Source: Candidatus Sericytochromatia bacterium S15B-MN24 CBMW_12 (lineage in GTDB: Bacteria > Cyanobacteriota > Sericytochromatia > S15B-MN24 > UBA4093). Taken from it: 37,824 nucleotides of DNA. The translations under genes and the position numbers were made by a program. This document shows, in pieces, positions 37,728 to 37,824 of this stretch; the first letter of the stretch is position 1; each line of letters opens with the position of its first letter. Below the pieces are notes generated by a model. It was not told the origin of the DNA. It saw only the letters and a list, made by a program, of their open reading frames with translations, and ran no database searches. The stretch is from contig DAZV01000012.1 in assembly GCA_002083825.1 (NCBI GenBank), forward strand, positions 1 to 37,824, in the 5' to 3' direction.

Positions 37728-37824
37728 TCAGGCGTAGAGGTCCCGGGCTTCAGTTTCGTCGGTGCCCCAGAGGCGGCTGTTGGCGCCGATGGACTGGGGG
37801 CGGACGGGCGGGGGGCGGACGGGC
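37728..37824 (-). CDS. C-terminal end of an unknown protein (cut by window edge)
   Basis: On the minus strand the frame from the window edge reads a Pro/Val/Arg repeat (PVRPPPVRP) and ends SIGANSRLWGTDETEARDLYA. The 32 visible codons look like a protein C-terminus with a Pro-rich linker; at DNA level the linker is a roughly 15-bp tandem repeat (GCGGACGGGCGGGG type). No family can be named from this piece. Confidence 0.4.
   Translation of the reverse strand, partial: PVRPPPVRPQSIGANSRLWGTDETEARDLYA

Noticed and set aside
37545..37824. Plus-strand frame open to the right edge, with GAGGAG before its ATG
   Set aside because: It would translate straight through the hairpin at 37588-37612, and the opposite strand has a better C-terminus. 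Kept as a weak alternative.

Overview
The window is about 37.8 kb of GC-rich, gene-dense bacterial DNA, most likely from the cyanobacterial phylum but from a non-photosynthetic, flagellated branch (Sericytochromatia or Vampirovibrionia-like). The evidence is a cyanophycin synthetase and cyanophycinase pair, a c subunit of the F-ATPase that closely matches cyanobacterial and plastid ones, paired b and b' subunits, and a hand count of 15 copies of the cyanobacterial octamer GCGATCGC. An flhB gene for flagellar export is also present, and photosynthetic cyanobacteria lack flagella. This placement is inference: no rRNA or tRNA gene is visible to settle it.

Layout: 1-641 holds the 3' end of an ABC transporter ATPase gene that closes on a 54-bp perfect palindrome. 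642-4268 (minus) is the cyanophycin operon cphB-cphA behind a recognisable promoter. 4582-5379 encodes a secreted thermonuclease. 5493-9275 is the divergent pair fumarase class I / NAD-dependent DNA ligase with two good back-to-back promoters. 9360-10313 (minus) holds three paralogous KGG-repeat stress proteins. 10563-13758 carries an HtrA-type protease and FtsH, so envelope and stress proteolysis sit together. 13823-16559 (minus) encodes a small membrane protein, a lipoprotein and a GT39-type glycosyltransferase. 16560-17011 is a repeat-rich spacer. 16938-22026 (minus) encodes an orphan adenine-type DNA methyltransferase, a TolB-like beta-propeller lipoprotein, a class II aldolase, a zinc-finger protein and a small unknown protein. 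22281-26201 holds a secreted helical protein, the recombinase xerD, flhB and a protein of unknown function.

The best understood block is the complete ATP synthase operon at 26418-34253, in the order atpZ-like, atpI, a, c, b', b, delta, alpha, gamma, beta, epsilon. It ends at a strong terminator. The delta gene has no AUG, GUG or UUG start that gives a full-length product; the frame and an SD-like stretch point to an AUU start. After the operon comes a degraded IS transposase preceded by a compact sequence able to fold as a three-way junction. Next are a DUF2214-type membrane protein gene and a flavodoxin-fold quinone reductase gene, divergent from a MerR-type regulator. The right edge holds a possible decayed gene ending on a long inverted repeat and the last codons of an unknown minus-strand gene.

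The main unexplained structures are a dispersed repeat family that can fold as a three-way junction (three full copies, one collapsed copy, one relic inside a coding region, two of which encode parts of the methyltransferase), the candidate structured RNA at 34536-34610, and the apparent AUU start of atpH.
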